The notes below the pieces were generated by a model. That model saw only the letters and a list, made by a program, of their open reading frames with translations. It did no database searches and was not told the DNA's origin. The translations under genes and the position numbers were made by a program. A stretch of DNA of 64,000 nt. Source: Tragulus kanchil (taxonomy: Eukaryota; Chordata; Mammalia; Artiodactyla; Tragulidae). Location of the stretch: positions 115,111,979 to 115,175,978 of the forward strand of contig JAIOJX010000032.1 in assembly GCA_022376925.1 (NCBI GenBank), given 5' to 3'. Shown one piece after another: positions 11,284 to 22,912 of this stretch (position 1 is its first letter; the number at the start of each line of letters is the position of its first letter).

Positions 11284-11642
11284 AGATGTCTCCAAATAGT
11301 AACCTCCTTTCCTTTCTTGCTACCATTGTCTTTTTCAGCCTTTGCTACTTCTTGCCTGGATGATTCCAGAAGCCTCCTAACTCTTCTCGCAGCCTCAACT
11401 CCTGACCTTTCCATAAAGTTTCTACATTATCATTAGAATGATATTTCTGTGAAGCCCATCTGGTCATTGTCCTGTGTGAGAAAAAATTACTGATTATATT
11501 TCATCTCTGCTAGACTGAACTAAGGGCAAGGACTGACCCCACTTAGTTTTATGTTTTCACGTAGTAGGTGTTCAGTGTTTGTGTAGGTGGATGGATTGAG
11601 AGGTGGTGGATCTTCCTCAGGACAACCCTGTTAATTAGGTGG

Positions 11643-12160
11643 CTGCATGCCGGTCCCGCCGGCAGTCGAACAGGTCCTGAAGAGAGTGGCAGATAGGCTA
11701 AGAAAAGAAAGAAGGACAGAAAAGATGGGGTTGAGAGGGACAGCAAGAAGGCAGACAACTCTAGAGGTTGCTGACAAGTTGCTGACAAGTTTATTGAATT
11801 CGCTCATCCCTTTTATACTTCACCAAGTAATTGTGTACACGTGCTTTAGGCCAGGTGTCGATCATAACACGTGCTTTAGGCCAGGTGTTGATCATAACAC
11901 GTGCTTTAGGCCAGGTGTCGATCATAAACTAGGTGTTACCTCCTGGTGTGTTATTACAATGGTTCTGGGTCATGATGCCCCTCAAGCCCTGTAGAGAGGC
12001 TCCAGGTGTTCCTTATGATAGCTAAGGAACGTCTTCACAACACCTGGGGTGGCGGGACAGAGAGCTATGCTGTTATCAGCCCCTGTTGCCAGGGCAGCTC
12101 CCAGGGCTATGTTTCCTTAAAGGAAACCCCTTGAAACAGGGCAGCTCCCCGCAGCTGCAA
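11643..12160 (-). mobile_element. Solo LTR of an endogenous retrovirus, antisense
   Basis: Read on the minus strand, the order is that of an LTR. A G+C-rich U3-like segment comes first, then three 30-bp direct repeats, then TATAAAAGGG (near 11810). AATAAA follows (near 11793) with a short R/U5-like segment ending in a purine-poor stretch and 'ggcatgca' at 11643-11650. No gag, pro, pol or env sequence lies beside it, so it looks like a solo LTR. I could not define its target-site duplication. A class II (betaretrovirus-like) origin is a guess from layout only. A second copy, at about 12719-13236, comes from D3. Confidence 0.65.
11837..11926. repeat. Three 30-bp tandem repeats within the LTR U3
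   Basis: The units at 11837-11866, 11867-11896 and 11897-11926 are identical except for one C/T change in the middle unit. Each contains CACGTG, an E-box. This resembles an LTR enhancer array. The D3 twin is at about 12913-13002. Confidence 0.9.
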
Positions 12161-13383
12161 ATGATGTCTGTTAGTGGAATGGCAGTGCACTCATCTGTCT
12201 TGGATAAGTGCTCTAGCTCTAGGCTATTTGGGTAGATTTTTCAAAAAGGAATAATAATTCTTATAGATGATATTTTCTTTAGTACCTCTCTGAATATGCC
12301 TTTGATAATCAAAGGAATAATATATACATGTTCATAAGATATTTGATTCTCTGTCTTTTCAGATGTCTCCAAATAGTAACCTCCTTTCCTTTCTTGCTAC
12401 CATTGTCTTTTCAGCCTTTGCTACTTCTTGCCTGGATGATTCCAGAAGCCTCCTAACTCTTCTCGCAGCCTCAACTCCTGACCTTTCCATAAAGTTTCTA
12501 CATTATCATTAGAATGATATTTCTGTGAAGCCCATCTGGTCATTGTCCTGTGTGAGAAAAAATTACTGATTATATTTCATCTCTGCTAGACTGAACTAAG
12601 GGCAAGGACTGACCCCACTTAGTTTTATGTTTTCACGTAGTAGGTGTTCAGTGTTTGTGTAGGTGGATGGATTGAGAGGTGGTGGATCTTCCTCAGGACA
12701 ACCCTGTTAATTAGGTGGCTGCATGCCGGTCCCGCCGGCAGTCGAACAGGTCCTGAAGAGAGTGGCAGATAGGCTAAGAAAAGAAAGAAGGACAGAAAAG
12801 ATGGGGTTGAGAGGGACAGCAAGAAGGCAGACAACTCTAGAGGTTGCTGACAAGTTGCTGACAAGTTTATTGAATTCGCTCATCCCTTTTATACTTCACC
12901 AAGTAATTGTGTACACGTGCTTTAGGCCAGGTGTCGATCATAACACGTGCTTTAGGCCAGGTGTTGATCATAACACGTGCTTTAGGCCAGGTGTCGATCA
13001 TAAACTAGGTGTTACCTCCTGGTGTGTTATTACAATGGTTCTGGGTCATGATGCCCCTCAAGCCCTGTAGAGAGGCTCCAGGTGTTCCTTATGATAGCTA
13101 AGGAACGTCTTCACAACACCTGGGGTGGCGGGACAGAGAGCTATGCTGTTATCAGCCCCTGTTGCCAGGGCAGCTCCCAGGGCTATGTTTCCTTAAAGGA
13201 AACCCCTTGAAACAGGGCAGCTCCCCGCAGCTGCAAATGATGTCTGTTAGTGGAATGGCAGTGCACTCATCTGTCTTGGATAAGTGCTCTAGCTCTAGGC
13301 TATTTGGGTAGATTTTTCAAAAAGGAATAATAATTCTTATAGATGATATTTTCTTTAGTACCTCTCTGAATATGCCTTTGAAC

Positions 13384-13819
13384 TACAGTTCATAGATAAG
13401 TTTGATTATAGATATTAATACATTGATAATTCAATGTTTAAAAAAAGGGTAACCATTTTTTTTGTGTGCTTCTGACTGGCTGTGATTGGGTGAGGTTGTG
13501 ATTAGAATCAGCAAGAATTGAGACCAGGAGCCCTGGGTGTAGTGAATGTTACCTCGGGGAGGGGTAAGTATTGCCTAGTCCTGCTCCAGAGCATTCTTTG
13601 TATGTGCATGTTTGTGGGTCTTGTTTGTGTCTGAGTGGTACCATTGGAGCCTATAGGGCATATATGGGAGGAACCATACTCAACCTAGACAACTCTTAAC
13701 CACCTTTTAGGACCCAACTCAGGTATCACTTCTTCTCTGAAACTTTTGAAACTCCTTAATATCTACTTTTATACCCCAAGTATTTAGCTCTGCTAAAAGA
13801 TTATTAGTATTGTTTGTTT
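13384..13819 (+). repeat. TESK2 intron with an L2-like fragment
   Basis: 13680-13819 ('cccaactcaggtatcacttc') looks like L2 sense text. 13384-13680 is unassigned. Confidence 0.4.
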
Positions 13820-16003
13820 ACTTATGTGTCTTTAACTGAACTTCCTTAAGGTGTAAACTGAGTGTTTATATACCCACATTTGCTATGTGGATCAGACTCC
13901 TGTAATCACTGAGGGATATAATGTTGATGTAAATGGATAAGTTCTTACTTTCATATGCGGGTGGCAGGAAGGGGAGGAGTGCTCAATAAATGTAGAAATA
14001 ACCTCAATTGATATTCCTGAGTGGAGAACTGAGTGTTTGCTTCCTGTCCCTTTGATGATTTTCCAGAGTATTGGCATATGATTTCTTACATACATAGTCA
14101 TACTGTTCAGTCACCAACGTATATTTGTTTATTCAGTGCCTTTTAAGAAAATAGTCTTTAACAATGTCAGATATCAAACAAATAAAATGGCAGAAACTCT
14201 AGCATTTTATTAGGCCATGAGGAGGAGAGGCAGGTTTTAGTGTAGCTGAAGTTGGGGAACAGTCACTTAGAAGTATCGAAGTACTCATAACACACTTGAT
14301 TGGCTGATATTACAGTTTTCTGAATTTGACCGTTTAAAAGAACAATAAAAATGGTAAAATCTGTCTCTGGTAGGTATTTAAATATGTTGCCAATGCCTTC
14401 GGTTGTTTTGTAGAGCTCTTAAGGGAGTGGTTTGGAAGAAAATGAAAGCAAAGCAGCTGTTCTCCCCAACCCAGAAAGCTGAATGTGAGGGAACAGTTGT
14501 TCTTGCCTCTGCTTCCCACAGAGGGATTTGTTCAGAGTACACACCAGCTGAGTCTGCACAGGGAGTTGCTTATGGGAAGTGGACGTCTGACTAATGGGCA
14601 CACAGAGTGTGTAGCAACTTAGAAATCTTCCTTATTGGCAGATCTCAAACTTCCTTTCCTCATACATGCAAAGGTCTTGAGACATTGAGAAGTTGTGGTT
14701 TTTGAGAACCCAGAGGCTTATCAGCCCCACCAAAATTTTCACTGAAGGCAGGCAAGAGAAATGGGTTGTAACAATAAACTCCATTTGGTTTCCCTCTCTG
14801 GTCCTGGTTTGTGCTTTCTCCATCTTGCCTGGAAAAGTTAGAGCCTTCCAGCCAATGTGATTCCTTACCTTGTCTCACTTCTCTCCTCAGCTATCTGCCC
14901 TGTGGCTTATGTGTCTTTAACTGAACTTCCTTAAGGTGTAAACTGATTTTAGTTAACAGTGTTTATATACCCACATTTGCTATGTGGATCAGACTCCTGT
15001 AATCACTGAGATATAATGTTGATGTAAATGGATAAGTTCTTACTTTCATATGCGGGTGGCAGGAAGGGGAGGAGTGCTCAATAAATGTAGAAATAACCTC
15101 AATTGATATTCCTGAGTGGAGAACTGAGTGTTTGCTTCCTGTCCCTTTGATGATTTTCCAGAGTATTGGCATATGATTTCTTACATACATAGTCATACTG
15201 TTCAGTCACCAACGTATATTTGTTTATTCAGTGCCTTTTAAGAAAATAGTCTTTAACAATGTCAGATATCAAACAAATAAAATGGCAGAAACTCTAGCAT
15301 TTTATTAGGCCATGAGGAGGAGAGGCAGGTTTTAGTGTAGCTGAAGTTGGGGAACAGTCACTTAGAAGTATCGAAGTACTCATAACACACTTGATTGGCT
15401 GATATTACAGTTTTCTGAATTTGACCGTTTAAAAGAACAATAAAAATGGTAAAATCTGTCTCTGGTAGGTATTTAAATATGTTGCCAATGCCTTCGGTTG
15501 TTTTGTAGAGCTCTTAAGGGAGTGGTTTGGAAGAAAATGAAAGCAAAGCAGCTGTTCTCCCCAACCCAGAAAGCTGAATGTGAGGGAACAGTTGTTCTTG
15601 CCTCTGCTTCCCACAGAGGGATTTGTTCAGAGTACACACCAGCTGAGTCTGCACAGGGAGTTGCTTATGGGGAAGTGGACGTCTGACTAATGGGCACACA
15701 GAGTGTGTAGCAACTTAGAAATCTTCCTTATTGGCAGATCTCAAACTTCCTTTCCTCATACATGCAAAGGTCTTGAGACATTGAGAAGTTGTGGTTTTTG
15801 AGAACCCAGAGGCTTATCAGCCCCACCAAAATTTTCACTGAAGGCAGGCAAGAGAAATGGGTTGTAACAATAAACTCCATTTGGTTTCCCTCTCTGGTCC
15901 TGGTTTGTGCTTTCTCCATCTTGCCTGGAAAAGTTAGAGCCTTCCAGCCAATGTGATTCCTTACCTTGTCTCACTTCTCTCCTCAGCTATCTGCCCTGTG
16001 GCT
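13820..16003. repeat. Tandem direct duplication D4 (2 x ~1.09 kb)
   Basis: 13820-14906 is repeated at 14907-16003. Offset is 1071 at the left and 1096 at the right, because of small indels near the left boundary. Confidence 0.9.
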
Positions 16004-17797
16004 TGGTCTGTGAATTACTCGGACTTTGAGATACATGGCAGGGCAGAGTAAACGCACTTTGGTCTCAACCTGAATCAAAATATCCGTAAACAACAAAACT
16101 AAGAAGTAAAATTAAAAATAAAAAGTAAAATTAAAAAAAAATCAGTCATTAAATTAATAGGAAAACATAATCAACAACAACAACAACAAAAGAATCCCGG
16201 CTAACCCTGGCTCACAGAGAGTGCACATACAGGCTTTTCACCAGTCTTTTTGGCCTGGCCCTCAGTGGGAAACCTGAGTTGGTTCCCAAAGCCAGGTCTT
16301 CCATGTCACACTGTCAGGGTGCCAAAGAAGTGAACCACCGCCTCGTCGTACCCTTTTTACTTCGAGAGCTGCAGACATTTGTTTGCATCTCTAGCTGTCA
16401 GCTTCGTTGCCTGCTCAATAGCTTGGAATTTGCAAGTTCACTTCCAATTTAGCAAATGGGCACTTCTGATGTGAACCAGGAACAGATTCAACTGGTGTAA
16501 AGAAACGAAGATTGTATGCTAATGACGTCGTTATGCCTCGTTTTGAGATTGCCACAGATGGATTATCAAGCAAGATGAAGCAGATCAACAGGTTTCCCTT
16601 TTGAGAAGTTTGGCGTATTTTTAGCCAGCTCTTTGGCTTGCCAAACCTGATTCACTTCATCCAAAGATCTCAAGTGCTGCCTTGTGCTGCCCCAACTGGT
16701 TCTTCTAGTGCTTTTGAGAAGTTTGGTACTTACCAGCTGAGTCTGCACTTTAGGAAGTGGACGTCTGACTAATGGGCACACAGAGTGTGTAGCAACTTAG
16801 AAATCTTCCTTATTGGCAGATCTCAAACTTCCTTTCCTCATACATGCAAAGGTCTTGAGACATTGAGAAGTTGTGGTTTTTGAGAACCCAGAGGCTTATC
16901 AGCCCCACCAAAATTTTCACTGAAGGCAGGCAAGAGAAATGGGTTGTAACAATAAACTCCATTTGGTTTCCCTCTCTGGTCCTGGTTTGTGCTTTCTCCA
17001 TCTTGCCTGGAAAAGTTAGAGCCTTCCAGCCAATGTGATTCCTTACCTTGTCTCACTTCTCTCCTCAGCTATCTGCCCTGTGGCTTGGTCTGTGAATTAC
17101 TCGGACTTTGAGATACATGGCAGGGCAGAGTAAACGCACTTTGGTCTCAACCTGAATCAAAATATCCGTAAACAACAAAACTAAGAAGTAAAATTAAAAA
17201 TAAAAAGTAAAATTAAAAAAAAATCAGTCATTAAATTAATAGGAAAACATAATCAACAACAACAACAACAAAAGAATCCCGGCTAACCCTGGCTCACAGA
17301 GAGTGCACATACAGGCTTTTCACCAGTCTTTTTGGCCTGGCCCTCAGTGGGAAACCTGAGTTGGTTCCCAAAGCCAGGTCTTCCATGTCACACTGTCAGG
17401 GTGCCAAAGAAGTGAACCACCGCCTCGTCGTACCCTTTTTACTTCGAGAGCTGCAGACATTTGTTTGCATCTCTAGCTGTCAGCTTCGTTGCCTGCTCAA
17501 TAGCTTGGAATTTGCAAGTTCACTTCCAATTTAGCAAATGGGCACTTCTGATGTGAACCAGGAACAGATTCAACTGGTGTAAAGAAACGAAGATTGTATG
17601 CTAATGACGTCGTTATGCCTCGTTTTGAGATTGCCACAGATGGATTATCAAGCAAGATGAAGCAGATCAACAGGTTTCCCTTTTGAGAAGTTTGGCGTAT
17701 TTTTAGCCAGCTCTTTGGCTTGCCAAACCTGATTCACTTCATCCAAAGATCTCAAGTGCTGCCTTGTGCTGCCCCCAACTGGTTCTTCTAGTGCTTA
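15638..17797. repeat. Tandem direct duplication D5 (2 x ~1.08 kb), chained to D4
   Basis: 15638-16731 is repeated at 16733-17797. Its left part is shared with D4, so the segment around 14583-14906 exists three times (also at 15679 and 16760). Confidence 0.9.
16004..16730. other. Unique intronic block with a CRE-like site
   Basis: This block is not repeat-like apart from A-rich text and a (CAA)n run near 16176-16190. Around 16516-16530 it contains 'tatgctaatgacgtcgttat', which combines an octamer-like ATGCTAAT with TGACGTCG, a CRE-like motif. It may be a regulatory element. Repeated at 17086-17795. Confidence 0.3.
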
Positions 17798-17874
17798 TGT
17801 TACCACATCAGAGAATTTCAGATTAGATGGAACTTACTTTTTTTCTTAGCACTTTCATGTATTTGTAGTCAATT

Positions 17875-18015
17875 CTTCTTAATAACATTGTGAGTTATAT
17901 GGATCATGGATTATCATACCTTCTGTATAGGTAGGAAAATGGAAGGATAGCCTCAGTTGATTTGTCCAAAGTAAAATGGCCATTAAGAGGCGGAGTTGGG
18001 GTAAAATTCAGATTT
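17875..18015 (-). repeat. MIR SINE, antisense, decayed
   Basis: 'ggtaggaaaatggaaggata', '...ttgtccaaagtaaaatggcc' and 'agaggcggagttggggtaaa' follow the MIR core in order. Confidence 0.45.
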
Positions 18016-18479
18016 CTTATTTTGTCTCATTAGGTTCCCTAGTCTTTTGTAAATTCAATATCACTCTCATTCCAAAAAGGTATTAAGAACTTAATTTTAG
18101 GTTTAGAGGAGTTTGCCCCTTTTCTTCCTTGAAAGGAGGAGGGAGATAATACTTGCGAGGTTTGAGTCAATTCATGAATTTAATTAGCAAAAAGGTTTGA
18201 GCTCCTGTTTTGCATGAGGCTCTCTGGTCCAGGTGCCACGGCCTCTAACTCTCCAGTGTAACATAGAAGTAGAGCATGAATTTTGCCTGGGTCTACTGCT
18301 TAATAACTGGTACATATAACTGCTTAATAATCGGTACACAGGAATGATAAACAGCCAAGTTTCTTGATAGAGTACATCTTACATAGTTTCCCCTTATTTC
18401 CTACTCACTCCTTAATTCACTTTAGTCTTACTCTGGTTTTAGCCACTTTTACTGAGACTGCTCTGGCCAGGGTTGCCAG

Positions 18480-18690
18480 TGACTTATTTATTTGGCTGTG
18501 TTGGCTCTTGCAGCATGCAACATCTTTTGTGTTACACAAGCTTCTCACTGGTTGTGGCCCATGGATTCCAGAGTATGGGCTTAGCAATTGAGGCGCAACA
18601 TGTGGAATTTTAGTTCCCAAACCAGGAATTGAACCCACATCCCCTGCAGTGGAAGACATTCTTAATCACTGGATCACCATGGCAATCCCA
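18480..18690 (-). repeat. CHR-type SINE
   Basis: On the minus strand it begins near 18690 ('gggattgccatggtgatcca'), carries the B-box region 'ggttcaattcctggtttggg' and ends in an (AAAT)n-like tail at about 18485. Its 5' half is repeated at 19673-19815 by duplication D6. Confidence 0.75.
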
Positions 18691-18921
18691 TCAGGGACTT
18701 CTTAGTTGCAAATTCAGTAGATACTTTTCAGGCTCATCTTACTTGACCTGTAGCATTTGGTACTTTTGATCATTTCCCTTTTGGAATGTTCTTCTCTGAC
18801 TTCCGTGGTGACTTTCTTGCTTGGTGGTTCTTCCTCTGTCTGCTGTTTAAATGTCCCAGTTGCTTGGGATTCAGTTCATTTCCCACCTTACATGTTAACC
18901 CCTAGGCAATTCCATACATTC

Positions 18922-19660
18922 TTTTTTTTTTTTTTTTCTTAAGGCTTTAACTAAATTCTTGATTTAATTAGAGAAAATTTATCATAATGAATTTCATAAA
19001 TATGATTTATCCACATTATCATGGTTCATTTCATGTCGAAATCAGTTTTACTGTTTCATTAAAAAATCTACTCAAATAATATAACCAAGGAAAAAGTGCC
19101 TAGTTTCAAGTTTACAATGTATAAGAAAGAAGGAATTGATCAAATTGTGCTTAATTGTCACATATAGGACCTTTAAAGAGTTCATTCGTTTCTAGAGGGT
19201 ACCCCTGTTTGTGCCAAAAATTTCATGAGATGTTCTCGAACATCAGGTTTTGAGGCTTTGAGTTTGATTGACTGGTCAGTTGTATGTAATACTAGTTCTT
19301 CAACAAACAGCTTCATTGCCTTTACATGGTTCTTTCTGTCTAGGCCGAGAGGGTAGTAAGTCTGCCTGGAAATGTTATGTCCACTTTCTCCACACAAATC
19401 TGAGTCAATCTGTCCTCTTTATCCCTCAAAATATATACTTCCATCAAAGATATATTGAATTCCATCATCCAAATATAAATGTTCTTTATAAAGTATCTTA
19501 ATCCGTGTCTTAAAAAAGGTAAGCCCTCTGTTTCTTAGGGCAGGTATTTCTCTGTGCTGTGAGAAATATTTTCTTCATACTTTGGCAGTTTATATTTTCA
19601 CGTGTTTATTATGCCAGTCTAGGAACGTTTTTACTCTTTTCACATTTTTTTTCTAATTTT
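18922..19660 (-). pseudogene. Probable processed retrocopy, parent gene not identified
   Basis: On the minus strand this stretch looks like the 3' part of an mRNA. An open frame ends at a TGA at 19182-19184, followed by about 240 bases of AT-rich 3'UTR-like sequence. It then ends in a poly(A) tract, seen as a T run at about 18922-18938. The readable C-terminal frame (19182-19397) includes 'TYYPLGLDRKNHVKAM' and ends 'FLAQTGVPSRNE'. An in-frame stop lies just upstream, within an otherwise continuing frame ('YIFDGSIYFEG' before the stop), so the copy is dead. I do not recognise the parent protein. There is no intron evidence either way. Confidence 0.5.
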
Positions 19661-20044
19661 GGATCATTCTCAGGTTGTGGCCCATGGATTCCAGAGTATG
19701 GGCTTAGCAATTGAGGCGCAACATGTGGAATTTTAGTTCCCAAACCAGGAATTGAACCCACATCCCCTGCAGTGGAAGACATTCTTAATCACTGGATCAC
19801 CATGGCAATCCCATCAGGGACTTCTTAGTTGCAAATTCAGTAGATACTTTTCAGGCTCATCTTACTTGACCTGTAGCATTTGGTACTTTTGATCATTTCC
19901 CTTTTGGAATGTTCTTCTCTGACTTCCGTGGTGACTTTCTTGCTTGGTGGTTCTTCCTCTGTCTGCTGTTTAAATGTCCCAGTTGCTTGGGATTCAGTTC
20001 ATTTCCCACCTTACATGTTAACCCCTAGGCAATTCCATACATTC

Positions 20045-20785
20045 TTTTTTTTTTTTTTTTCTTAAGGCTTTAACTAAATTCTTGATTTAATTAGAGAAAA
20101 TTTATCATAATGAATTTCATAAATATGATTTATCCACATTATCATGGTTCATTTCATGTCGAAATCAGTTTTACTGTTTCATTAAAAAATCTACTCAAAT
20201 AATATAACCAAGGAAAAAGTGCCTAGTTTCAAGTTTACAATGTATAAGCAAGAAGGAATTGATCAAATTGTGCTTAATTGTCACATATAGGACCTTTAAA
20301 GAGTGCATTCGTTTCTAGAGGGTACCCCTGTTTGTGCCAAAAATTTCATGAGATGTTCTCGAACATCAGGTTTTGAGGCTTTGAGTTTGATTGACTGGTC
20401 AGTTGTATGTAATACTAGTTCTTCAACAAACAGCTTCATTGCCTTTAGATGGTTCTTTCTATCTAGTCCGAGAGGGTAGTAAGTCCGTCTGGAAATGTTA
20501 TGTCCACTTTTTCCACACAAATCTGAGTCAATCTGTCCTCTTTATCCCTCAAAATATATACTTCCATCAAAGATATATTGAAGTCCATCATCCAAATATA
20601 AATGTTCTTTATAAAGTATCTTAATCCATGTCTTAAGCAAGGTAAGCCTTCTGTTTCTTAGGGCAGGTATTTCTCTGTGCCTTGAGGAATATTTTCTTCA
20701 TACTTTGGCAGTTTATATTTTCACATGTTTATTATGCCAGTCTAGGAACATTTTCACTCTTTTCACATTTTTTTTTCTAATTTTG
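20045..20785 (-). pseudogene. Second copy of the retrocopy (D6), diverged
   Basis: Same layout as 18922-19660, with several amino-acid changes (for example GESG to GKSG and HVKA to HLKA). A changed stop codon extends the frame by three residues to 20296. A third, 5'-only copy starts at about 21575. Confidence 0.5.
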
Positions 20786-22670
20786 GATCATTCTCATATT
20801 TGTCACATTCAGCTTTCACTAAAAATTACCATGTCAGCTCGGTTGCTCCAGGCTGACTGCACACCTGGCTCTCACTAATGAGTTTCCTCTAGTCTGAGGA
20901 GTGGGCCATATACTAGGACTACATATTTATGTGATATAGGAAGCCTGTTTCCCCTACAGAAATCTCTGCAAAGAGTGTCATAAAAAATACTCAATCAAAA
21001 AAAATGCCAAAAAGGAGAAAAAGATTGAAGTTGAAGGTAAATACTAACAAATCTGAATACAATTCTTGACTTGTGGCAAGAAATCAAGGTGGCATGGCTC
21101 AAGCCTCTGTCTTAAGTCCCAGCCTTTTATTTTTTAACCTATTTGCTATTATGTAATGAAGTGGTTCTTATAAACAGAATATTAGTTGACTCTTGCTTTC
21201 TTATCCAACCTAATCAACACTGTTCTTAACTGTGATATTTACCCCACTGTGTGAACTGAGAACTTCCAGTTGTACAAGCTGGATTTAGAAAAGGCAGAGG
21301 AATGAGAGATCAAATTGCAAACATCAGCTGGATTATAGAAAAAGCAAAGGAATTCCAAAAAATTATCTGCTTCATTGACTATGTTAAAGTCTTTGACTGT
21401 ATGGATCTCACAGCAAACTGTGGAAAATTCTGAAAGACATGGGAATACCAGACCATCTTACCTGCCTCCTGAGAAACCTATACGAAGATCAAGAAGCAAC
21501 AGTTAGAACCAGACATGGACTAATGAACTGGTTCCTTCATTGTTTTACTGTTCTTCAAACAGCTATCCCTTTACGTTCTTTCTGTCTAGTCCGAGAGGGT
21601 AGTAAGTCCGTCTGGAAATGTTATGTCCACTTTTTCCACACAAATCTGAGTCAATCTGTCCTCTTTATCCCTCAAAATATATACTTCCATCAAAGATATA
21701 TTGAAGTCCATCATCCAAATATAAATGTTCTTTATAAAGTATCTTAATCCATGTCTTAAGCAAGGTAAGCCTTCTGTTTCTTAGGGCAGGTATTTCTCTG
21801 TGCTGTGAGAAATATTTTCTTCATACTTTGGCAGTTTATATTTTCACGTGTTTATTATGCCAGTCTAGGAACGTTTTTACTCTTTTCACATTTTTTTTCT
21901 AATTTTGGATCATTCTCATATTTGTCACATTCAGTTTTCACTAAAAATCACCATGTCAGCTCGGCTGCTCCAGGCTGACTGCACACCTGGCTCTCACTAA
22001 TGAGTTTCCTCTAGTTTGAGGAGTTGGCCATATACTAGGACTACATATTTATGTGATATAGGCAGCCTGTTTCCCCTACAGAAATCTCTGCAAAGAGTGT
22101 CATAAAAAATACTCTATCCAAAAAAATGCCAAAAAGGAGAAAAAGATTGAAGTTGAAGGTAAATACTAACAAATCTGAATATAATTCTTGACTTGTGGCA
22201 AGAAATCAAGGTGGCATGGCTCACGCCTCTGTCTTAAGTCCCAGCCTTTTATTTTTAACCTATTTGCTATTATGTAATGAAGTGGTTCTTATAAACAGAA
22301 TATTAGTTGACTCTTGCTTTCTTATCCAACCTAATCAACACTGTTCTTAACTGTGATATTTACCCCACTGTGTGAACTGAGAACTTTCAGATGTACAAGC
22401 TGGCTTTAGAAAAGGCAGAGGAATGAGAGACCAAATTGCAAACATCAGGTGGATCATAGAAAAAGCAAAGGGATTCCAAAAAATTATCTGCTTCATTGAC
22501 TATGTTAAAGTCTTTGACTGTATGGATCTCACAGCAAACTGTGAAAAATTCTGAAAGAGATGGGAATACCAGACCATCTTACCTGCCTCCTGAGAAACCT
22601 GTATGAAGGTCAAGAAGCAACAGTTAGAACCACACATGGACTAATGAACTGGTTCCAAACTGGGAAAGGA
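20450..22670. repeat. Direct duplication D7 (2 x ~1.1 kb), mosaic
   Basis: 20450-21540 is repeated at 21575-22670, offset about 1123. The second copy matches variant B at its left end ('tagtccgag', 'gaagtccatc') but variant A further right ('gtgctgtgagaaat'). The 33 bases between the copies belong to neither. Confidence 0.8.
21255..21540 (+). mobile_element. BovB (RTE) LINE reverse-transcriptase fragment
   Basis: Decayed coding text of the BovB reverse transcriptase is readable: 'RKGRGMRDQIANIS', a damaged 'FIDY-KVFDCMD', and 'MGIPDHLTCLLRNLYEDQEA'. The frame is broken by stops and frameshifts, so it is inactive. It is truncated at 21540 by the duplication junction. Confidence 0.85.
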
Positions 22671-22770
22671 GTACATAAAGGCTGTATATTTTCACCCTGC
22701 TTATTTAACTTATATGCAGAGGAGATCATGTGAAATGCCTGGCCAAATAAATCAGACTGTGTGTAGATTA
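22380..22770 (+). mobile_element. BovB LINE reverse-transcriptase fragment, variant B
   Basis: Continues further than the copy at 21255, reaching text equivalent to 'GKGVHKGCIFSPCLFNLYAEEIM' split by a stop. It is followed by a Bov-A type tail at 22775-22910. Not intact. Confidence 0.85.
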
Positions 22771-22774
22771 CAAC

Positions 22775-22912
22775 TGTGTGTGTATTAGTTACTCAGTCAT
22801 GTCTGACTTTTTGCGACCTCATGGACCATAATCCAACAGGCTCCTCTGTCCATGGGATTCTCTAGGCAAGAATACTGGAGTGGATTGCCATTTCCTTCTC
22901 CAGGGCATGCAC
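22775..22912 (-). repeat. Bov-A SINE body
   Basis: 'actcagtcatgtctgacttt' through 'ggattgccatttccttctcc' is the Bov-A body in minus orientation, directly after the BovB fragment. Repeated at 23882-24015. Confidence 0.8.

Larger units (their letters stand above)
11284..13383. repeat. Tandem direct duplication D3 (2 x ~1.03 kb)
   Basis: 11284-12305 is repeated at 12361-13383, offset about 1076. Fifty-five bases of filler (12306-12360) occur in neither copy. The unit contains an LTR. Confidence 0.9.
18549..20810. repeat. Tandem direct duplication D6 (2 x ~1.12 kb), ~2% diverged
   Basis: 18549-19672 is repeated at 19673-20810, offset 1123. Unlike the other pairs, it has at least 14 substitutions in about 650 bases between 19130 and 19660. 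Some are in the ORF of the retrocopy inside it. Confidence 0.85.

Noticed and set aside
11837..11926. Short regular repeats reminiscent of a CRISPR array
   Set aside because: The units are contiguous without spacers, in a mammalian LTR.
11647..11994. 115-codon plus-strand frame with a three-fold repeated peptide
   Set aside because: It is the reverse strand of an LTR, and the repeated peptide is the 30-bp U3 array read through. Not a repeat protein.
20990..21055. Possible exon encoding a Cys/Lys-rich peptide ending at a GT donor ('gaagttgaaggtaaat')
   Set aside because: No acceptor, partner exon or protein match that I recognise, and it lies in the diverged duplicate cluster. Too weak to annotate.
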